NCBI RefSeq assembly: GCF_007829875.1
Contig: NZ_VIWV01000001.1
Coordinates: 3,628,501-3,692,500 of the forward strand
Length of the DNA stretch: 64,000 nt
Source: Streptomyces capillispiralis
GTDB taxonomy: Bacteria; Actinomycetota; Actinomycetes; Streptomycetales; Streptomycetaceae
Reading direction: 5' to 3'
Position numbers and translations under genes: made by a program. Of the stretch, positions 50,478 to 60,434 are shown one piece after another. Positions within the stretch are counted from its first letter, which is position 1; each line of letters starts with the position of its first letter. Under the pieces are notes generated by a model. The model did no database searches. It was not told where the DNA came from and saw only the letters and a list, made by a program, of their open reading frames with translations.

Positions 50478-51683
50478 TCAGCCCGCTCTGAGGGCCATCG
50501 CCATCGCCTCCACCGCGAGGAGCGGGGCCACATTGCGGTCGAGGGCCTCGCCGCACGCGGCGATCGCCTCGATCCGGCGCAGGGTGGACTCCGGGGAGCC
50601 GGCGCGGGCCAGTCGCTCCAGCGCGTCCTCGGCCTCCGCGTTGGCGAGGGCGACGCGGGTGCCGAGCTGGAGGGCGAGGACGTCGCGGTAGAAGCTGGTC
50701 AGGTCGGCGAGGGCGACGTCCAGGCTGTCGCGCTGGGTGCGCGTTCTGCGGCGCTTCTGCATCTCCTCCAGTTCCTTGACCACACCTGCCGTGCCGCGCG
50801 GCAGGCGGCCTCCCTGGGCCGCACCGAGCGCCGCCTTCAGTTCCTCGGTCTCCTTGCCGTCCATCTCCTCGGCGAGTTGCTTGGCGTCCTCGGCGGCGGC
50901 GTCGACGAGCTCCTGCGCGGCCTTGAGCGCGCCGCCGATGTCCTCAACGCGCAGCGGCAGCTTCAGCACGGAGGCCCGGCGCTCCCGGGCGGCCGGGTCG
51001 GTGGCCAGGCGGCGGGCGCGGTCGACATGCCCCTGGGTGGCACGGGCGACGGCGGCGGCGACGTCCGGCTCGATGCCCTCGCGCCGGACGAGCATGTCGG
51101 CCACCGCGTCCACCGAGGGCGTGCTCAGGTTGAGGTGGCGGCAGCGGGACCGGATCGTCGGCAGGACGTCCTCGATGGAGGGGGCGCACAGCAGCCAGAC
51201 GGTGCGGGGGGCGGGCTCCTCCACCGCCTTGAGGACGGCGTTGGCGGACTTCTCGTTCAGCCGCTCGGCGTCCTCGACGAGGATGACCTGCCAGCGGCCG
51301 TTCGCCGGGGCGGTGAACGACTTGCGCACGGTGTCGCGCATGTCCCTCACGAGGATCTCCGACCCGACGGCGGCGATCGAGGAGACGTCGGCGTGGGTGC
51401 CGACCAGGGCGGTGTGGCAGCCGTCGCAGAAGCCGCAGCCGGGGCTGCCGCCGAGGGCGCGGTCGGGGCTGACGCACTGGAGCGCGGCGGCGAAGGCACG
51501 CGCCGCCTGGTTGCGCCCCGCGCCGGGCGGGCCCGTGAACAGCCAGGCGTGCGTCATCTTCGACGCCTCGGGCGGGGGCGCGCCGGTCGCCACGGCGGTG
51601 ACGAGCGCGTCGGCGTCCCGGGCGGCGGCGGTGAGCTGCTCGCTCACCCGCTCCTGCCCGACCAGGTCGTCCCACACGGTCAT
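50478..51683 (-). CDS. holB: DNA polymerase III subunit delta'
   Basis: A 401-residue clamp-loader subunit. The N-terminal AAA+ fold carries a P-loop-like GPPGAGRNQAARAF without the Lys, as expected of a non-hydrolysing delta'. The zinc module is CGFCDGCHTALVGTH, and WLLCAPSIEDVLPTIRSRC and the C-terminal collar domain follow. It lies next to the tmk fusion on the same strand, matching the common tmk-holB pairing. Confidence 0.92.
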   Translation of the reverse strand: MTVWDDLVGQERVSEQLTAAARDADALVTAVATGAPPPEASKMTHAWLFTGPPGAGRNQAARAFAAALQCVSPDRALGGSPGCGFCDGCHTALVGTHADVSSIAAVGSEILVRDMRDTVRKSFTAPANGRWQVILVEDAERLNEKSANAVLKAVEEPAPRTVWLLCAPSIEDVLPTIRSRCRHLNLSTPSVDAVADMLVRREGIEPDVAAAVARATQGHVDRARRLATDPAARERRASVLKLPLRVEDIGGALKAAQELVDAAAEDAKQLAEEMDGKETEELKAALGAAQGGRLPRGTAGVVKELEEMQKRRRTRTQRDSLDVALADLTSFYRDVLALQLGTRVALANAEAEDALERLARAGSPESTLRRIEAIAACGEALDRNVAPLLAVEAMAMALRAG

Positions 51684-51759
51684 GGGTCAGCCCGTCCTTC
51701 CGTCACATCCGCCACGTCCGTCCTACGGCATCCATTGTGCGGGTGGCCACTGACAACGA

Positions 51760-51895
51760 CCGGACCCCGGAGACCGACGATCCGGAAACCGATGGTCCGC
51801 AGTCCGACAGGCCGGGAGACCGACAGGCCGGAGACCGACGATCCGGAAGCGACGGACCGGAGTCCGACGATCCGAGACCGACGGCCCGGACACCG
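51760..51895. repeat. Degenerate 15-bp tandem repeats between holB and the tmk fusion
   Basis: About eight units of CCGGAGACCGACGAT-like sequence, several with single-base changes or an indel. No gene is supported here. Confidence 0.7.
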
Positions 51896-51926
51896 GTCGT
51901 CAGCGCCGACCGGTGTCCGGGTTCAC

Positions 51927-54900
51927 TCAGCGCCGGCCGCCCCGGCCCCGTCCGCCGTCGTCGCCGTAGTCGTCGTCACGCGGGCCCAGCAGTTCGTCCG
52001 CCAGCGTCGGCAGGTCGTCCAGCGGGGTCTCCTCGGCCCAGTCGGAGCGCTGCCTGCGCCGGGGCTCCGGGCCCTCGGGATCGACCTGGGGCAGCTCGCG
52101 GGTACGGTCCTCGACGCCTTCGGGTCCGTCGGAGCCGCCGTAGCCACCGTAACTGTCGTAACCGCTCGACGGACGCTCGTCCCGGAAGTAGCCGGGCGGC
52201 ACCCGGTCCGCGGGCCCCTGCTCGTCACCCCGTACGGGCGGCAGCACGGCCGTCTCGTCGGCCGCGCCCGGCGGGACCGGCGGAACCGGAAGCTCGGTCG
52301 TCACCTCGGCGTCGGAAACCCCTCGGGCTCCGGGCCGCCGCCCGGCGTCCTCCTCCGGCACCCGGGGCAGCACCGCCGTCTCGTCCACCGGTCCGCCCGA
52401 CGCGTTCGTCGGCGTCACCACCGGCGTCGGCACGGTCGCCGCCTCCTCGGCCCCCGGCCGGCCGGCACCGCCCGCCGACGACCGCCGCTCCGCAGGAGCA
52501 CCGGTCCCGGTGGACCGCGGGTCCGCGGGACCGCCCGTCGTCTTCGGCCCCGCCTCCGCCGCGGCCGCCGCCTGTTCGGCCAGCCGTCGGGCCTCCTCCG
52601 CGCGGAGCAGCGCCTCCTCGGCCTTGCGCTGCTTCTCCAGGCGCAGCGCCTCGGCCTCGGCGCGCAGCCGCGCCTCCTCCTCGGCCTGCTTGCGGCGGCG
52701 CTCCTCCTCGGCCCTGCGGCGGGCCTCCTCCTCGGCGCGCGCCTTCTCCTCGGCGAGCAGCCGCTGACGCTCCTCCTCCGCGCGGCGGCGCGCTTCCTCG
52801 GCCCGCTGCCGGGCCTCCTCCGCCTGCCGCTCGGCCTCGCGCCGCTGCGCCTCCTCCAGCTCGCGCCGCTTGCGCTCCTCCTCCTCGGCGCGCAGCCGCG
52901 CCAGCTGCTCCTGGCGCTCGCGCTCCAGGCGCTCCTCCTCGGCCTTGCGGGCCGCCTCCTCCTCCGCCTTGCGGCGGGCCTCCTCCTCGGCCTTGCGACG
53001 GGCTTCCTCGCGGGCCTCGATCTCGGCCTCGGACAGCGGCAGCACATGGTCGAGCCGGTGCCGGACCACCGCGGTGACCGCCTCCGGTTCCTGACCGGCG
53101 TCGACCACCAGGTAGCGGCCCGGGTCGGCGGCGGCCAGCGTGAGGAAGCCGGCCCGCACGCGCGCGTGGAACTCGGCCGGCTCCGACTCCAGCCGGTCGG
53201 GCGCCTCGGTGAAGCGTTCCCGCGCGGTCTCCGGCGCCACGTCGAGGAGCACCGTCAGGTGCGGAACCAGCCCGTTGGTCGCCCAGCGGTTGATGCGGGC
53301 GATCTCGGTCGGCGACAGATCGCGCCCGGCGCCCTGGTAGGCCACCGAGGAGTCGATGTACCGGTCACTGATGACGACCGCGCCGCGCTCCAGGGCGGGC
53401 CGTACGACGGTGTCGATGTGCTCCGCGCGGTCCGCGGCGTACAGCAGCGCCTCCGCGCGGTGCGACAGACCGGCGCTGGAGACGTCCAGCAGGATGGAGC
53501 GCAGTCGCTTGCCCACCGGCGTCGCCCCCGGTTCACGGGTGAGGACGACCTCGTGGCCCTTGGCCCGGATCCACTCGGCGAGGGCTTCGGCCTGGGTGGA
53601 CTTCCCGGCGCCGTCGCCGCCCTCCAGGGCGATGAAGAAGCCGGCGGTGGCGGGCGCCTGATCGGGGTCGTCCCCGCCGAGCAGCGCGTCCCGCAGGTCC
53701 TGCCGCAGCGGCACCCCGGAACGGTCGTCGACCTTGGCCAGCACCAGCGCGGCCACCGGCAGCAGCAGCGCGCCCACCAGCATCAGCGTGAAGGCGGCGC
53801 CGCCGTGCGCGAAGACGAACCGGCCGTTCTCCAGCCGGTGCGGCCCGATGCCGGCGGCGACGACCGGGGCGATCACCGCGCCGAGCGCCACGAGGACCCG
53901 GACCACCGCGTGCAGGTGCTCGGTGGTGCGGGCGCGGCGCTGGTCCTCGGTCTCCTGGTCGAGCAGGGTGTGTCCGGTGTTGGCGGCCATGCCCGCGCCG
54001 ACGCCGGCCAGCGCCATGATCAGCAGCACGCTGGTGACGTCCGGGACGAGTCCGGCGGCCAGCAGCGCGACACCGGTGAAGGCGAGCGCGATCGCGAGCA
54101 GCCGGCGGCGCGACAGGGCCGGCAGCAGGGCGGGCGCCGTACGGATGCCGACGACGACACCGCCGGTCAGCGCGCCGACCAGCAGGCCGAAGAGCACGGG
54201 GCCGCCGCCCAGGTCCTTGGCGTGCAGCACGGACACGGCGACCGCGGCCGCCACCGCGCCGGCGACGGACGCCGACGCGAGCACCAGCAGCGGCATCGCC
54301 CCGGTGCGGCCCTTCTCGGCGCTCCCGACGCTCTTCGGGCGGCGCAGCCCTTCCAGCGGCGACCGCGGGCGGGGGGTCCGCGTGCCGGGCAGCTCCAGGA
54401 AGGTCAGGACGGACAGCGACGCGGCGAACAGTCCGGCCGCGACGTACGAGGCGAGGGCCGCCTGGTGTTCCCCGAACCAGTCGACGCCCGTGCCCAGCAG
54501 GTTGTTGAACAGGGCCGCGACGACGAGCGCGACGGCCGCGAGCGGTATCGCCACGAAACTCGTGCGCAGCGACAGGCGGCGCAGCGCGTCCAGGTGGTCG
54601 GGCAGCGGCCGCACGGTCGCGCCCTCCGGCGGCGGCGCGGGCAGCAGCGCGGGCGCGGCGCTCTCGCGGCACACCGTCCAGAACCGCTCGGCGACGCCGG
54701 TGACGAAAGCGGTGACGAGGAGGACGGCCAGCGCGTCCTCGGGCGTCCAGTCGATCCACAGCGGCGCCACGATCAGCAGCGCGGCCCGCACCCCGTCCGC
54801 GCCGACCATGGTCCAGCGGCGGTCCAGCGGGCCGTCGTGCGAGGTGAGCGAGGTGAGGGGGCCGAGGAGTACGGCGCCGAAGAGCAGCGTCGCCAGGATG

Positions 54901-55166
54901 CGCACGCCGAAAACGGTCGCCACTGCGAACGCCGCTCCCCGGTACCCCCCGCCGAAGGAGCCCTCGGCGACCGCCGCCTGGAGGGCGAGGAGGACCAGCA
55001 CCAGGAGGGCGAGGACGTCGCCGACCCCGCCCACGAGCTGTGCGCTCCACAGCCGTTTCAGCTGCGGCCGGCGCAGCAGGGCGCGGACGGCACGCTCTCG
55101 GGAGTCCGCGACCAGCGCGTCGTCGGGGGCGGGTTGAGGGGCCGTTGGGGGCTCGGCTCGCGTCAT
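51927..55166 (-). CDS. tmk: Fusion protein: MFS-like membrane domain + thymidylate kinase + coiled coil
   Basis: 1079 residues. A 12-helix MFS-like domain occupies about 35-480. Thymidylate kinase follows at 510-715 (P-loop EGGDGAGKST ending at 524, TREPGATPVGKRLR, DRAEHIDTVVRPAL and DRYIDSSVAYQGAGRDL). Then comes a charged EEARRKAEEE-type coiled coil of about 150 residues and a disordered acidic/Pro tail. The kinase phosphorylates dTMP. The fusion is conserved in streptomycetes. It would tether nucleotide synthesis to the membrane; the transported substrate is unknown. Confidence 0.92.
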   Translation of the reverse strand: MTRAEPPTAPQPAPDDALVADSRERAVRALLRRPQLKRLWSAQLVGGVGDVLALLVLVLLALQAAVAEGSFGGGYRGAAFAVATVFGVRILATLLFGAVLLGPLTSLTSHDGPLDRRWTMVGADGVRAALLIVAPLWIDWTPEDALAVLLVTAFVTGVAERFWTVCRESAAPALLPAPPPEGATVRPLPDHLDALRRLSLRTSFVAIPLAAVALVVAALFNNLLGTGVDWFGEHQAALASYVAAGLFAASLSVLTFLELPGTRTPRPRSPLEGLRRPKSVGSAEKGRTGAMPLLVLASASVAGAVAAAVAVSVLHAKDLGGGPVLFGLLVGALTGGVVVGIRTAPALLPALSRRRLLAIALAFTGVALLAAGLVPDVTSVLLIMALAGVGAGMAANTGHTLLDQETEDQRRARTTEHLHAVVRVLVALGAVIAPVVAAGIGPHRLENGRFVFAHGGAAFTLMLVGALLLPVAALVLAKVDDRSGVPLRQDLRDALLGGDDPDQAPATAGFFIALEGGDGAGKSTQAEALAEWIRAKGHEVVLTREPGATPVGKRLRSILLDVSSAGLSHRAEALLYAADRAEHIDTVVRPALERGAVVISDRYIDSSVAYQGAGRDLSPTEIARINRWATNGLVPHLTVLLDVAPETARERFTEAPDRLESEPAEFHARVRAGFLTLAAADPGRYLVVDAGQEPEAVTAVVRHRLDHVLPLSEAEIEAREEARRKAEEEARRKAEEEAARKAEEERLERERQEQLARLRAEEEERKRRELEEAQRREAERQAEEARQRAEEARRRAEEERQRLLAEEKARAEEEARRRAEEERRRKQAEEEARLRAEAEALRLEKQRKAEEALLRAEEARRLAEQAAAAAEAGPKTTGGPADPRSTGTGAPAERRSSAGGAGRPGAEEAATVPTPVVTPTNASGGPVDETAVLPRVPEEDAGRRPGARGVSDAEVTTELPVPPVPPGAADETAVLPPVRGDEQGPADRVPPGYFRDERPSSGYDSYGGYGGSDGPEGVEDRTRELPQVDPEGPEPRRRQRSDWAEETPLDDLPTLADELLGPRDDDYGDDGGRGRGGRR

Positions 55167-55222
55167 GCGTTCAGCCTATCGGCCCGCGCCGACAGCCCGG
55201 CACGACGCGCCTGACATGCACA

Positions 55223-55251
55223 CGCCCCGACACCGAAGTGTTGCCGGGGCG
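55223..55251 (-). terminator. topA terminator
   Basis: A 7-bp stem CGCCCCG/CGGGGCG with an inner CAC/GTG pairing, 40 bp past the topA stop. Confidence 0.6.
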
Positions 55252-55291
55252 TTCGCATTCCGAACCCTTGGCGACGGAGGTCGCCGGAGGC

Positions 55292-58123
55292 TCAGTCCTC
55301 CGCCGCGTTCGAGGCGGTCGCCTTCTTGGCGGTGGTCTTCGCCGCCGTCGTCTTCTTCGTGGCCGTGGTCTTCTTCGCCGCGGTCTTCTTGGCCGCCGTC
55401 GCCTTCTTCGCCGGCGCCTTCTTGGCCGCCGTCTTCTTGGCCGGGGCCTTCTTCGCGGTCTTCTTGGCCGGACCCTTCGCCCGCTTCTCGGCGAGCAGCT
55501 CGTACCCGCGCTCCGGCGTGATCGTCTCGACGCTGTCGCCGGAGCGCAGGGTCGCGTTGGTCTCGCCGTCGGTGACGTACGGGCCGAAGCGCCCGTCCTT
55601 CACCACGACGGGCTTCTCGCTCACCGGGTCCGTGCCCAGCTCCTTCAGCGGCGGCTTGGCCGCCGCACGACCGCGCTGCTTGGGCTGGGCGTAGATCGCC
55701 AGCGCCTCCTCCAGCGTGATCGTGAAGAGCTGCTCCTCGGACTGCAGCGACCGCGAGTCGGTGCCCTTCTTCAGATACGGCCCGTAGCGGCCGTTCTGCG
55801 CGGTGATCTCCTGGCCCTCGGCGTCGGTGCCGACGACGCGCGGGAGCGACATCAGCTTCAGCGCGTCGTCGAGGGTGACGGTGTCCAGGGCCATCGACTT
55901 GAAGAGGGAGGCCGTGCGCGGCTTGACCGCGTTCTTGCCGGTCTTCGGGGTGCCCTCGGGCAGGATCTCCGTGACGTACGGGCCGTAGCGGCCGTCCTTG
56001 GCGACGATCGCGTGGCCGGTCACCGGGTCGGTCCCCAGCTCGAAGTCGCCGCTCGGCTTGGCGAGCAGTTCCTCGGCCAGCTCGACGGTCAGCTCGTCGG
56101 GTGCCAGGTCGTCCGGGATGTCGGCGCGCTGGTGCTGCTCGGTGTCCTTCTCGCCGCGCTCGATGTACGGGCCGTAGCGCCCGACCCGCAGCACGATGTC
56201 GTTGCCCACCGGGAACGACGACACTTCGCGCGCGTCGATCGCGCCCAGGTCGGTCACGAGCTCCTTGAGGCCGCCGAGGTGGTCCCCGTCACCGTTGCCC
56301 GCGTCGGCCGCGTCACCGTTGCTGGTGCCCTCGCCGAAGTAGAACCGCTTCAGCCACGGCACGGCACGCGCCTCGCCGCGCGCGATACGGTCGAGGTCGT
56401 CCTCCATCCGGGCCGTGAAGTCGTAGTCGACGAGCCGGCCGAAGTGCTTCTCCAGCAGGTTGACCACGGCGAAGGAGAGGAAGGACGGCACCAGGGCCGT
56501 GCCCTTCTTGAACACGTAGCCGCGGTCGAGGATCGTGCCGATGATCGACGCGTACGTCGACGGGCGGCCGATCTCCCGCTCCTCCAGCTCCTTGACCAGC
56601 GACGCCTCGGTGTAGCGGGCCGGGGGCTTGGTGGCGTGCCCGTCGACCGTGATCTCCTCGGCGGTCAGCGCGTCGCCCTCGCCGACCTGCGGCAGCCGGC
56701 GCTCGCGGTCGTCGAGCTCGGCGTTCGGGTCGTCGGCGCCCTCGACGTAGGCCTTCAAGAAGCCGTGGAAGGTGATCGTCTTGCCGGACGCGCTGAACTC
56801 GACGTCCCGTCCGTCGGACGCCGTGCCACCGATCTTCACGGTGACGGAGTTACCGGTGGCGTCCTTCATCTGCGAGGCGACGGTCCGCTTCCAGATCAGC
56901 TCGTAGAGCCGGAACTGGTCGCCGGCCAGGCCGGTCTCGGCGGGCGTGCGGAAACGGTCGCCCGAGGGGCGGATCGCCTCGTGCGCCTCCTGCGCGTTCT
57001 TGACCTTGCCCGCGTAGGTGCGCGGCTGCGGCGGGAGGTAGTCGGCGCCGTACAGCTGCGTGACCTGGGCGCGGGCGGCGGTGACCGCCGTCTCGCTCAG
57101 CGTCGTCGAGTCCGTACGCATGTAGGTGATGTAGCCGTTCTCGTACAGCTTCTGCGCGATCTGCATGGTGGCCTTCGCGCCGAAGCCGAGCTTGCGGCTC
57201 GCCTCCTGCTGCAGCGTCGTCGTACGGAACGGGGCGTACGGCGAGCGGCGGTACGGCTTGGACTCGACGGAGCGCACGGCGAACCGCGTGCTCTCCAGGG
57301 CGGCGGCGAGCGCGCGGGCGTTCGCCTCGTCGAGGTGGAGGGTGTTCGCGCTCTTCAGCTGTCCCAGGGAGTCGAAGTCGCGGCCCTGCGCGACCCGCCT
57401 GCCGTCGACGGTCTGCAGGCGGGCGACCAGCGAGGACGGGTCGGAGGCGTCCCCCGCGCGGCCGGTCGCAAAGGTGCCCGTCAGGTCCCAGTACTCAGCA
57501 GAACGGAAAGCCATGCGCTCGCGTTCCCGCTCCACCACCAGCCTGGTGGCGACGGACTGGACGCGACCGGCGGACAGCCGGGGCATGACCTTCTTCCACA
57601 GGACCGGCGAGACCTCGTAGCCGTAGAGGCGGTCGAGGATGCGGCGGGTCTCCTGGGCATCGACCAGCTTCTGGTTGAGCTCGCGCGGGTTGGCCACGGC
57701 CGCGCGGATCGCGTCCTTGGTGATCTCGTGGAAGACCATCCGCTTGACCGGGATCTTCGGCTTGAGCACTTCCTGCAGGTGCCAGGCGATGGCCTCGCCC
57801 TCGCGGTCCTCATCGGTGGCGAGGAAGAGTTCGTCGGACTCCTTCAGCAGGTCCTTGAGCTTCTTGACCTGGGCCCGCTTGTCCGCGTTGACCACGTAGA
57901 TCGGCTGGAAGTCATGGTCGACGTCCACACCGAGGCGACGGACTTCGCCGGTGTACTTCTCGGGCACTTCCGCGGCGCCGTTGGGAAGGTCGCGAATGTG
58001 CCCGACGCTCGCCTCGACGATGTAGCCAGGGCCGAGATAGCCCTTGATCGTCTTCGCCTTGGCAGGCGACTCGACGATGACGAGTCGGCGGCCGCCCTTC
58101 GCGGTCTCGCTGGTCGGGGACAA
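55292..58123 (-). CDS. topA: DNA topoisomerase I
   Basis: A 943-residue type IA topoisomerase relaxing negative supercoils. Toprim begins at RRLVIVESPAKAKTIKGYLG with DEDREGE at 104-110. The active-site Y334 is in ITYMRTDS. Several TopA C-terminal repeat domains (GRYGPYI, GRYGPYV, GRYGPYL, GRFGPYV) are followed by a Lys/Ala tail (KKTAKKAPAKK) typical of actinobacteria. The rare TTG start at 58123 gives the expected N-terminus SPTSETAKGG and follows GGAGAG. Confidence 0.95.
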   Translation of the reverse strand: MSPTSETAKGGRRLVIVESPAKAKTIKGYLGPGYIVEASVGHIRDLPNGAAEVPEKYTGEVRRLGVDVDHDFQPIYVVNADKRAQVKKLKDLLKESDELFLATDEDREGEAIAWHLQEVLKPKIPVKRMVFHEITKDAIRAAVANPRELNQKLVDAQETRRILDRLYGYEVSPVLWKKVMPRLSAGRVQSVATRLVVERERERMAFRSAEYWDLTGTFATGRAGDASDPSSLVARLQTVDGRRVAQGRDFDSLGQLKSANTLHLDEANARALAAALESTRFAVRSVESKPYRRSPYAPFRTTTLQQEASRKLGFGAKATMQIAQKLYENGYITYMRTDSTTLSETAVTAARAQVTQLYGADYLPPQPRTYAGKVKNAQEAHEAIRPSGDRFRTPAETGLAGDQFRLYELIWKRTVASQMKDATGNSVTVKIGGTASDGRDVEFSASGKTITFHGFLKAYVEGADDPNAELDDRERRLPQVGEGDALTAEEITVDGHATKPPARYTEASLVKELEEREIGRPSTYASIIGTILDRGYVFKKGTALVPSFLSFAVVNLLEKHFGRLVDYDFTARMEDDLDRIARGEARAVPWLKRFYFGEGTSNGDAADAGNGDGDHLGGLKELVTDLGAIDAREVSSFPVGNDIVLRVGRYGPYIERGEKDTEQHQRADIPDDLAPDELTVELAEELLAKPSGDFELGTDPVTGHAIVAKDGRYGPYVTEILPEGTPKTGKNAVKPRTASLFKSMALDTVTLDDALKLMSLPRVVGTDAEGQEITAQNGRYGPYLKKGTDSRSLQSEEQLFTITLEEALAIYAQPKQRGRAAAKPPLKELGTDPVSEKPVVVKDGRFGPYVTDGETNATLRSGDSVETITPERGYELLAEKRAKGPAKKTAKKAPAKKTAAKKAPAKKATAAKKTAAKKTTATKKTTAAKTTAKKATASNAAED

Positions 58124-58367
58124 CTTCGCTCTTCTCTCCGGTCGACGCTGGGGCCTCCCCAGGCGGTCCCCCGGGGTCGGGTCATGGTGACGCTGCGGAG
58201 TGTGACGGTACATCCCGCCCCCGTGTCAAACGGGAAAAGCCCGCAACGGCCACTCGAACGGTAACCCGACTACCACCGTTCCTGCCGCCCGGAGTGTCCA
58301 GACTCGGCCCGCCCTTATCCGGAGGGCGATCTACCGGTTACTGGGAGCGGCTGTGCCGCGCCGCTCC

Positions 58368-58565
58368 TCACAGGCGGGTGAAGCACCACGCGCCGAGGGC
58401 CAGGGAGATCACCGCGACGAGTCCCGCGACGGTGGCCGATGCGACGGGGCTCACACCCTGGGCGACCGGCCGGTGCCCGCGGGCGCGGGTCACGGTCCAG
58501 GCCAGCAACCCCGCTCCGAACAGGCAGAACACCGTCCCCGCGAAGATCGCCGGTCCACTCTCCAT
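58368..58565 (-). CDS. Small two-helix membrane protein
   Basis: A 65-residue protein with two hydrophobic segments (AIFAGTVFCLFGAGLLAW and VAGLVAVISLALGAWCF) joined by a basic loop (RARGHRP). Function unknown. It lies between topA and the methyltransferase gene on the same strand, and is small enough to be missed in automatic annotation. Confidence 0.7.
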   Translation of the reverse strand: MESGPAIFAGTVFCLFGAGLLAWTVTRARGHRPVAQGVSPVASATVAGLVAVISLALGAWCFTRL

Positions 58566-58856
58566 GATCCGCCGGCCCTCTCTTTCCCCTCGCTGGTACC
58601 GGTGCGGGGAGACCCTGCCACGCCCGGACGGCGGGCGGGCGAACCGGAGGTGAACTCGGGGGCCGCGGGACCGGGGCGAGCGGTCCGGAAGACCGCCCGC
58701 GACCCTTCGGAATTTCCTCGGAGGAGATTCCGAAACGAGGGGAAAACGCCGGGCGGCGGCCCGTGTCCGGTGGGAAAGGTGCGGCCCACGACAGCGATGT
58801 GGCCCGTGGGACCGTCACCGCCCGCCACCGCCCCGCGCTCCTCACCTCAGCGCATC

Positions 58857-60377
58857 TCAGCCGGCCGGCTCGAGGAACCCCTGTTCCACCAGCAGCCGGA
58901 TCTGGGCCGGCGAACGGTCGCGCAGCAGCACCGGGTCCTCGCCCAGGAGCTGGGCGATGGCGTCCAGGATCCGACCCGCGCTCATCGTGCCGTCGCACAC
59001 GCCCGCGAAGCCCGCGCCGATCGTGTCCACCTTGGTGGCCCGGCGCATCCCCCGGTTCTGGCGCAGCACGACGTGCTCGGGATCCTCGGCACCGGGCAGC
59101 CCGACCTGTTCCTGCACGACCTCGTCGGCCAGCCGGAAGTGCGCCTCCAGCAGCGCCGCGTCGTCGTGCGCCCGCAGGTAGTCGAGCCGCTCGAAGTGCG
59201 CCCTGACCGTCTCGCCGAGCGGCTGCTCGACCGGGTGCGGCCATTCCTCCACCGTGACCGAGGGCACGGCGGAGCCGGACCTGCGCAGGGTGATCCAGCC
59301 GAAGCCGACCGCCCGCACCTTGCGCGCCTCGAACTCGTCCAGCCACGCGTCGTAGCGCGCCCGGTACTCGGCCGGGTCCCCGCGGTGGTCGCCCGCGTCC
59401 CGCAGCCACAGCTCGGCGTACTGGGTGATGTCCTGCACCTCGCGCTGCACGATCCACGCGTCGCACCCGCGGGGCACCCACGACCGGAGTCTGTCCTGCC
59501 AGTCCTCCCCTTCGACGTGCTGCCAGTTGGCGAGGAACTGCGCGAACCCGCCCTCGTTCAGCCGTTCCCCCGTTTCCTGAACGAGCACCCGGCACAGATC
59601 GTCCCCGCCCATCCCGCCGTCGCGGTAGGTGAGCCGCGCCCCCGGCGAGATCACGAACGGCGGGTTGGACACGATCAGGTCGTACGTCTCGTCGTCCCGG
59701 ACCGGCGTGAAGAGCGACCCCTCGCGCAGGTCGGCGGCCGGAACTCCGGAGAGCGCCAGGGTCAGCGCGGTGATGTGCAGCGCGCGCGGGTTGACGTCGG
59801 TGGCCGTCACGCGGGTGGCGTGCCGGGCGGCGTGCAGCGCCTGGATGCCGGAACCGGTGCCGAGGTCGAGCGCGGAGGCCACGGGCGTACGGACGGTGAT
59901 GCCGGCCAGGGTGGTGGACGCCCCGCCGACGCCGAGCACGACGCCCTCGGCCCGGCTGCCGATGCCCCCGGCGCCTCCGACCGCGCACCCGAGGTCGGAC
60001 ACGATGAACCAGTCCTCGCCGGCCGGCCCGCCGTACGGCCGTACGTCCACGGTCGCGGTGAGCTGGTCCGCGCCCGCGCGCGCCAGCCACCCGCTCTCCA
60101 GGCAGACGTCGACGGGCAGGACCTCCGCGGCGCGCGCGTGCGCGACGGGCTGCTGCAGCAGGAACAGCCGCACCAGCAGCTCCAGCGGCGTGTCCCCGCG
60201 GGTCACCCGCAGGGCGGGCACGGTCTCGCTGCGGGCCAGGGCCGCGTACGCGGGAGCGCCGAGCAGTTCGAGCAGTCCGTCGGCGGTGAAGGAGGCTCCG
60301 AGCAGCGCGTCCCGTAGCCGGGCGGCGGCTTCGGGACGGTCGGACGAGGGCAGGGGCGGCAGGCTGGCGTCACTCAC
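58857..60377 (-). CDS. Class I methyltransferase with N-terminal extension (PrmC/RlmG-like)
   Basis: A 506-residue protein. An N-terminal non-catalytic domain (1-165) precedes a Rossmann methyltransferase (ALDLGTGSGIQALHAARHA, then IVSNPPFVISPG) with the NPPF motif of N-methylating enzymes acting on amide or adenine groups. A C-terminal domain of about 170 residues (RAHFERLDYLRAHDDAALL) follows. GTG at 60377 is chosen because GGAGGG lies before it; an ATG three codons earlier overlaps that site. Substrate (rRNA, protein or other) is unknown. Confidence 0.8.
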   Translation of the reverse strand: MSDASLPPLPSSDRPEAAARLRDALLGASFTADGLLELLGAPAYAALARSETVPALRVTRGDTPLELLVRLFLLQQPVAHARAAEVLPVDVCLESGWLARAGADQLTATVDVRPYGGPAGEDWFIVSDLGCAVGGAGGIGSRAEGVVLGVGGASTTLAGITVRTPVASALDLGTGSGIQALHAARHATRVTATDVNPRALHITALTLALSGVPAADLREGSLFTPVRDDETYDLIVSNPPFVISPGARLTYRDGGMGGDDLCRVLVQETGERLNEGGFAQFLANWQHVEGEDWQDRLRSWVPRGCDAWIVQREVQDITQYAELWLRDAGDHRGDPAEYRARYDAWLDEFEARKVRAVGFGWITLRRSGSAVPSVTVEEWPHPVEQPLGETVRAHFERLDYLRAHDDAALLEAHFRLADEVVQEQVGLPGAEDPEHVVLRQNRGMRRATKVDTIGAGFAGVCDGTMSAGRILDAIAQLLGEDPVLLRDRSPAQIRLLVEQGFLEPAG

Positions 60378-60434
60378 GCCCTCCATTGTGGCCGCCGCCC
60401 CCGGCCTGCGCGTCCCGCGGCCGCTGTCGCGGCG

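Noticed and set aside
50295..55214. 1639-residue open frame on the plus strand
   Set aside because: It lies opposite holB and the tmk fusion, whose domains are unmistakable. It is a GC-bias shadow with Arg/Gly/His-rich composition and no domain.
55040..58264. 1074-residue open frame on the plus strand
   Set aside because: Antisense shadow of topA; low-complexity Leu/Arg/Gly composition.
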